A stretch of DNA of 64,000 bases from Mycolicibacterium sp. J2 (GTDB taxonomy: Bacteria > Actinomycetota > Actinomycetes > Mycobacteriales > Mycobacteriaceae), in the NCBI RefSeq assembly GCF_026240945.1, contig NZ_JAPFPY010000006.1:238460-302459 (forward strand), in the 5' to 3' direction. Positions 59,943 to 64,000 of the stretch are shown here, in pieces. The first letter of the stretch is position 1; each line of letters begins with the position of its first letter. A program made the translations under genes and the position numbers. The notes beneath the pieces are model-generated. The model saw nothing but the letters and a program-made list of their open reading frames with translations. It searched no databases and had not been told where the DNA came from.

Positions 59943-62669
59943 GTGACGGCACCCATCGCGGTCGATCCAGCGGCGTTGTCGCTGACCGGTGTCACCGTCG
60001 ACGGTCAAGGGCAGGAAGCATCGTCGGCCCTCAACTCACTGGCCGCCACACTGTCGGGGGCCGGCGCCCAGTTCGGTCATGATGCAGCCGCAATCGTCTT
60101 CTCGCAGAGCTATATCCAGGCCGGCCAGTCGTTACTGCATGCCGCTACGTCGGCGGTGAACGCCTGCCGCAAAATCGGCTACGGCGTGCAGATGTCGGCG
60201 TCCAACTATGGGCGTGCCAATGCCGCATCGACAGTCGGTGGTGGTGAATCGCCGGTTCCACCTCCACAGACATCGCCATGCCAGGCAGAACCCAGCATGC
60301 CACCGGCAATGGGCGACGGTATCGCCGCTCCGTTGGGGTGGTCGCTGGTGGAGGCGTTCGTAGGCGATTTTTGGCCGGACGGGAATCCCGGCGAGATGCG
60401 GGCCACCGCGGCGGCTTGGCGAACGTTCGGAACGGCGACGGCGCTGTGTGCCACCCCGTTGTCTGGTACCGCCGCAACCCTGTCAGCTCAGCAGATCCCT
60501 GAGGCTGCTCAGATCGCGAAGGCCATCGCCGACGTCGAGGGAGGAATGGCTGACATCGGCGCCCAGGCGCAAACATTGGCGAACCAGGTCGAGGCTTTCG
60601 CCGGCACCGTGGAGACGACCCAGAACGCCATCAGAGGTCTCCTGCAGCAATTGAGCCCAGGCGGAATACTCGAAACACTCGGTGGAGTTCTCACCGGTCA
60701 CAATCCACTGGACAAGATCAAGCAGATTGCCGGCGAGATCAAGATCGTGCTTCACAACATGAAACGCGAAGCCGACGCGATGGACACCATCTTCAACCAA
60801 GGCATCAATCTTCTTGACTCAGCTACCAACTCATTGGAGAACTGGGCGAACAAGGAGTTCATCGAGGCGTTCGGCGAAGACGTCGGCAACTTCCTGTCGA
60901 TGAACTTCAACGCCCTGGTGGATCTGCCCGAGGGTGGCCTCAAATTCTTAGCAGTGACGGCGCAGGGATTAGAGCAACTGGACCCGACGCGCTTGGTCTA
61001 CGACCCACAAGGTGCTCTGAAGACCTGGGAAGGTGTCGCGGAGTCCACTGCCGCCCTTACAAATCCAGCCCTGCTTGCCGAGAAGGTCATCTCAGATCCG
61101 CAGGGCAGCCTGAACACCGTGAAAAGCCTCGTGGATTGGGAGGATGTCGAGAACGGACATCCGTTCCGAGCCTTGGGCTACGACGCCGCACAGGTGGGCA
61201 CGATGCTGGTTCCCGGTGCCGGCGAGGCCGCACCTGCGGTCGACGCCGCCAGCGCCGGATCGCGCGTCGCCGGCGCCGAGGCTCGCGCCGGGTCTGCGGG
61301 TGCACGCGAGGCCGCAACGAATGCAGCCGGTCGAGTGTCCACCGCCAGCGAGGGCGTCACAGCCAAAGCCGGAGAGATCGGCTCCAAACTCGACGGCATC
61401 ACGGTGCCCGATACTGGTGCCGGACCCGGCGCAACCGCCGCCGGACGGGCCCCTGGGGATCCGCCCGTTATGCCCGAAACCAAAGCCGGCAGCGCACCGG
61501 TCGATCCGCCGTCCCCACGGACCGAGCCGTCCGCACCGAACCGCAGTGATCCGCTCCCGACCGAAACCGGACCGGATGGCAGCTCACCGCCGGCACACGA
61601 GTCCGCTGGTGAAGTTGGCTCGCAGGTGTCCTCATCCGAAGCCCCGAAGCTTCCCGGCATCAACAACTCTCACCCGTCCGCGGCGACGCCAGCAGAGGTC
61701 GGCTCCGCACCTCACACCCAATTACCCTCTAGCGGCGACTCGATCGTATCCGACGCCCCAACGCAGCACGCTGCGGGCAGTAACGGCGATCTGGTTTCGG
61801 CGGGACGAGTTGCCGAACACGCCGAGGCGTCCGCCGGAGGTTCGAACCAGTCGGTAACCCCGCACGGCAGTGAGCACGCACCCTCGGGCGGCGGGCACGA
61901 GCCGCGCGGCGGCGATGGCAGCCATGATTCGCCGCGTACGCCATCCCATCATGACGCAGATAGTCATCAAGGTGGCCACCACAGCTCGATTGATGGCCAA
62001 GGTCAGTACTCGGACCATCTACCTCCGTCATCCGGGCGCGAAATCCTGTCCACTACTGACGACGCGGGTGACGGATGGCATCGGATACCGGACGACACGC
62101 CGGCACCGAACTACGGTGAACCTCTCGACCATCCGGGCACATCCGACCCGCTTGAGCCGGTGACGGACAAGAATCGCCAGACGTGGGAGCTTTTCCGCAA
62201 TCCGGAAGAAGTGTATGGGCACGACTCAGCGGGCAACCCTCTGGCAAAAGAGGATTACGACCTTCGATACCGCGAACTACAGCCGAATGGTGCGACCTAC
62301 GACAATTACCCTCCGAACGCAGGTGCCGTGCCAGGCACTCGCGTCGAATTCGATGATATGGACAAGTTCATCAATCACTTCGGCGCAGACCTCGACCGCA
62401 TCGGAGATCCGAGTGGCAAGTACCTTGGACTTCGCGAGAACGGCATCCCTGCCACGTTTGAGGAACGGAGCTTGCCGATCGGTTCGCTGAACGAAGCCTA
62501 CTACCAGTACCACTTCACCGGAGAACTCCCGGACGGGTGGAAAGTGGAAGTTTCGGAGATTGCGCCGGGACTGGGTCGTGATGGCGGCGGAATACAGGTT
62601 CTCGTGAAGAACTCCGACGGAAGAATCATGACGATCGAGCAACTCATGGATGCTGAGGTACTTGAATGA
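59943..62669 (+). CDS. cpnT: CpnT-like toxin with C-terminal TNT NAD+ glycohydrolase domain
   Basis: A 908-residue protein starting at GTG. The N-terminal domain (1-425) resembles the CpnT channel/export domain (IAVDPAAL, GYGVQMSASNYG, FWPDGNPGEMRATAAAWR). A linker of about 300 residues (430-735) is rich in Pro, Ser, Gly and His. The C-terminus (about 740-908) is a TNT domain. Matching remembered M. tuberculosis TNT positions gives Arg757=Arg819, Tyr765=Tyr827, Arg780=Arg842 and Gln822=Gln885 (GGGIQ), but His792 falls at Tyr854 in AYYQYHF. It is expected to hydrolyse NAD+ after ESX-dependent export. Residual activity with Tyr854 is uncertain. It overlaps the immunity gene by four bases. Confidence 0.85.
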   Translation: MTAPIAVDPAALSLTGVTVDGQGQEASSALNSLAATLSGAGAQFGHDAAAIVFSQSYIQAGQSLLHAATSAVNACRKIGYGVQMSASNYGRANAASTVGGGESPVPPPQTSPCQAEPSMPPAMGDGIAAPLGWSLVEAFVGDFWPDGNPGEMRATAAAWRTFGTATALCATPLSGTAATLSAQQIPEAAQIAKAIADVEGGMADIGAQAQTLANQVEAFAGTVETTQNAIRGLLQQLSPGGILETLGGVLTGHNPLDKIKQIAGEIKIVLHNMKREADAMDTIFNQGINLLDSATNSLENWANKEFIEAFGEDVGNFLSMNFNALVDLPEGGLKFLAVTAQGLEQLDPTRLVYDPQGALKTWEGVAESTAALTNPALLAEKVISDPQGSLNTVKSLVDWEDVENGHPFRALGYDAAQVGTMLVPGAGEAAPAVDAASAGSRVAGAEARAGSAGAREAATNAAGRVSTASEGVTAKAGEIGSKLDGITVPDTGAGPGATAAGRAPGDPPVMPETKAGSAPVDPPSPRTEPSAPNRSDPLPTETGPDGSSPPAHESAGEVGSQVSSSEAPKLPGINNSHPSAATPAEVGSAPHTQLPSSGDSIVSDAPTQHAAGSNGDLVSAGRVAEHAEASAGGSNQSVTPHGSEHAPSGGGHEPRGGDGSHDSPRTPSHHDADSHQGGHHSSIDGQGQYSDHLPPSSGREILSTTDDAGDGWHRIPDDTPAPNYGEPLDHPGTSDPLEPVTDKNRQTWELFRNPEEVYGHDSAGNPLAKEDYDLRYRELQPNGATYDNYPPNAGAVPGTRVEFDDMDKFINHFGADLDRIGDPSGKYLGLRENGIPATFEERSLPIGSLNEAYYQYHFTGELPDGWKVEVSEIAPGLGRDGGGIQVLVKNSDGRIMTIEQLMDAEVLE

Positions 62670-63184
62670 TCGACGTGAACGACGCAGTCAGCCTGGAAGA
62701 TTGGGCAGAACTCGCCGGTTATTCAAAAAGCGTGGATGATAAGGGTAGCAGAGTCTGCTGGTGGAACTCGGGCGGCGAGGAGCGCTACTACGTTCAGCTG
62801 GATGACAGCCGGGAAGGCTGGGTTAGAGTCACTAACGCGAGCCGCTCTGGACCTGAGGAATTCGTTTTCGAGGCTGCAGATTCGGAGATCGCCGCTAGGT
62901 ATTTCTGGGGGTTCTTCGGCACAACGATGAGAAGCCGATCGGCCCTCCCTCGACTGCGTGTCCCGGTGCGTGCGGACAACGCAGCCGAGGGCTACGCTGT
63001 CCAACAAACCACCGAACGTTCGTCTCAACTGGTGGACCCTTCCGGCCGCGTGATCATGACCGCCCGCGGTGATGTCAGCGATATTGCGCTGTTGGTCAAG
63101 ACGTCCCATTGGTTACGCGCCAGCATCCCCGAAATTGTGCAGACATACACGAGTCCAGACGGGTTACCACTGTTTCCGGCCTAA
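62666..63184 (+). CDS. Putative immunity protein for the TNT toxin (IFT-like)
   Basis: A 172-residue cytoplasmic protein whose ATG overlaps the toxin stop (ATGA), the usual toxin-immunity arrangement. It is about the size of the M. tuberculosis immunity factor IFT (Rv3902c, about 176 residues), which binds and blocks TNT. It has no signal peptide; segments include LEDWAELAGYSKSV, ERYYVQLDDSREGWVRV and a C-terminal LVKTSHWLRASIPEI. Sequence similarity to IFT could not be tested, so the role rests on position and size. Parts are near 50 percent GC, below the surrounding genes. Confidence 0.75.
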   Translation: MIDVNDAVSLEDWAELAGYSKSVDDKGSRVCWWNSGGEERYYVQLDDSREGWVRVTNASRSGPEEFVFEAADSEIAARYFWGFFGTTMRSRSALPRLRVPVRADNAAEGYAVQQTTERSSQLVDPSGRVIMTARGDVSDIALLVKTSHWLRASIPEIVQTYTSPDGLPLFPA

Positions 63185-63185
63185 G

Positions 63186-64000
63186 GGTTGATCACGTCCC
63201 CACATGATGGAAGGTCCGACGGCGCGAGGTCGCAGCGTAGTACCTTCCAGTACTCTGGCGAGTCCCCGTTTCCGAGTCCACCCGGTTCTGGAGTCGGGGT
63301 GGTGTGATCCAGATTCAATTGATGCTGCAGGCCATCGGGGTGTGGGTACACCTGCAGACGGCAGCGTACTCGGCTGGCGTGCGGTAACCCAGTCCCGAGT
63401 GGCGGTGCCCGGTGTTGTGTTCTGTCTTGAAGTCACCAATGACCACGCGGGCTTCGAGCAGGGTGTTCCAGTGGTTGCGGTTGAGGCACTCCTTACGTAG
63501 TCGGTTGTTGAACGATTCGATGTGTCCGTTGTTCCACGGCGTCCCCGGCGGGATATACGACATGCCAGTCCGACCGTCGCAGAACCGTTGCAGCGCTTGA
63601 GAAATGAACTCCGGACCGTTATCCATTCGCAGCACCCTCGGCGGGCCGCCGGTGGCGGCGAACACCTTCTTCAACTCCTCAACGAGCCGGTCGGCGGTGA
63701 TCGACCGCTCAACGATGTGCAGAAGGGAGACGCGGGTGTGCTCGTCGATCATCGAGGCGATCTTGATGGCCTTGCCGTCGATGGTGGAGTCGAACTGGAA
63801 GTCGATCGCCCACACCACGTTCGGGGCATCAGCCTCGACTGGCGGGATCGACGACACCCCGGCCCGCTTGCGCGGACTGTGTACCCGCACCTGCAGCCCT
63901 TCCTCGCGCCACAGGCGGTGGACTTTCTTTTTGTTGACCTCGCGGCGTTCGTCGTAGCGCAACGCCGCCCAGGCACGCCGAAACCCATGGCAGGGGTGTT
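63186..64000 (-). mobile_element. IS3-family insertion sequence (one end in window)
   Basis: The transposase reading frame at 63315-64000 and the non-coding bases before it indicate the right end of an IS3-family element that continues past the window. The exact terminal inverted repeat cannot be fixed from one end. The interval 63185-63314 contains an imperfect GGAAGGT/ACCTTCC stem. The element begins within about 130 bases of the immunity gene. Confidence 0.6.
63315..64000 (-). CDS. IS3-family transposase OrfB (partial, N-terminus beyond window)
   Basis: A DDE integrase-core transposase running off the right edge; 228 codons are visible. The incoming part CHGFRRAWAALRYDERREVN and NKKKVHRLWREEGLQVRV is the HTH_21-like region. 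The DDE residues are Asp in VVWAIDFQFD, Asp in RMDNGPEFIS and Glu in NGHIESFNNRLR. The C-terminus has GLGYRTPAEYAA. OrfA and the frameshift window are outside. No internal stop is visible, so it may be active. Confidence 0.9.
   Translation of the reverse strand, partial: HPCHGFRRAWAALRYDERREVNKKKVHRLWREEGLQVRVHSPRKRAGVSSIPPVEADAPNVVWAIDFQFDSTIDGKAIKIASMIDEHTRVSLLHIVERSITADRLVEELKKVFAATGGPPRVLRMDNGPEFISQALQRFCDGRTGMSYIPPGTPWNNGHIESFNNRLRKECLNRNHWNTLLEARVVIGDFKTEHNTGHRHSGLGYRTPAEYAAVCRCTHTPMACSIN

Overview
The window is high-GC actinobacterial DNA and almost certainly a fast-growing mycobacterium (Mycolicibacterium type). Three things point there. The genes include mycobacterial hallmarks: HadA/HadB/HadC mycolate dehydratases, MceG/Mkl, DUF3558 and DUF3060 lipoproteins, ESX proteins and a CpnT-like toxin. 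Several starts are GTG or TTG. The gene order also follows the M. tuberculosis segment Rv0629c-Rv0685 in reverse, as I remember it: tuf-fusA-rpsG-rpsL, TetR, echA5-PaaX-echA4-fadE8, nfo, rpoC-rpoB, mkl, rplL-rplJ, ROK kinase, alpha-mannosidase, ABC1 kinase, lipG, rplA-rplK, nusG, secE, tRNA-Trp, hadC-hadB-hadA, rpmG, tRNA-Met, tRNA-Thr, MBL hydrolase, echA3, recC-recB-recD.

Layout. 1-5.4 kb: an orphan LuxR-type response regulator, then the streptomycin operon (rpsL, rpsG, fusA, tuf, minus strand) closed by a clear terminator. 5.7-9.0 kb: a TetR regulator, two DUF3558 lipoproteins, two DUF3060 proteins and a VanX-type dipeptidase lipoprotein. 9.0-14.3 kb: a tightly overlapping acyl-CoA operon (fadE8, echA4, a PaaX regulator, echA5), a cupin and endonuclease IV. 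14.4-24.8 kb: rpoC, rpoB, mkl, rplL, and rplJ with its L10 leader. 24.9-31.5 kb: a WYL regulator, a GH38 mannosidase, an unknown protein and a ROK kinase in one run. A palindrome separates this run from two divergent DinB-like genes. 32.7-38 kb: ABC1 kinase, LipG, then a YCII/DGPF protein with an ECF sigma factor and a membrane EEP hydrolase. 38-42.7 kb: rplA, rplK, nusG, secE, the mycolate dehydratase genes, rpmG and three tRNAs. 42.9-49.3 kb: flavohemoglobin with an NsrR-like regulator, then MBL hydrolase, membrane proteins, a DUF2235 protein and echA3.

49.3-58.1 kb holds recCBD, preceded by a small winged-helix-like gene that lies between two inverted pairs of 81-bp-spaced repeats. 58.3-64 kb is the accessory end. 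It has a NYN/LOTUS-type protein, then a compact four-gene locus (EsxF-like, EsxE-like, a 908-residue CpnT-like toxin with a C-terminal TNT NAD-glycohydrolase domain, and a putative immunity protein), then an IS3-family transposase that runs off the window. The two Esx proteins probably act in export of the toxin, the toxin would hydrolyse NAD+ in target cells, and the last gene would protect the producer. At the position of the M. tuberculosis TNT histidine 792 this toxin appears to have tyrosine. The toxin tip and immunity gene look less GC-rich than their surroundings.

Relative to M. tuberculosis, several blocks are missing at syntenic positions: mmpS5-mmpL5-Rv0678, the mmaA1-4 cluster, and the vapBC-rich stretch between mkl and rpoB.
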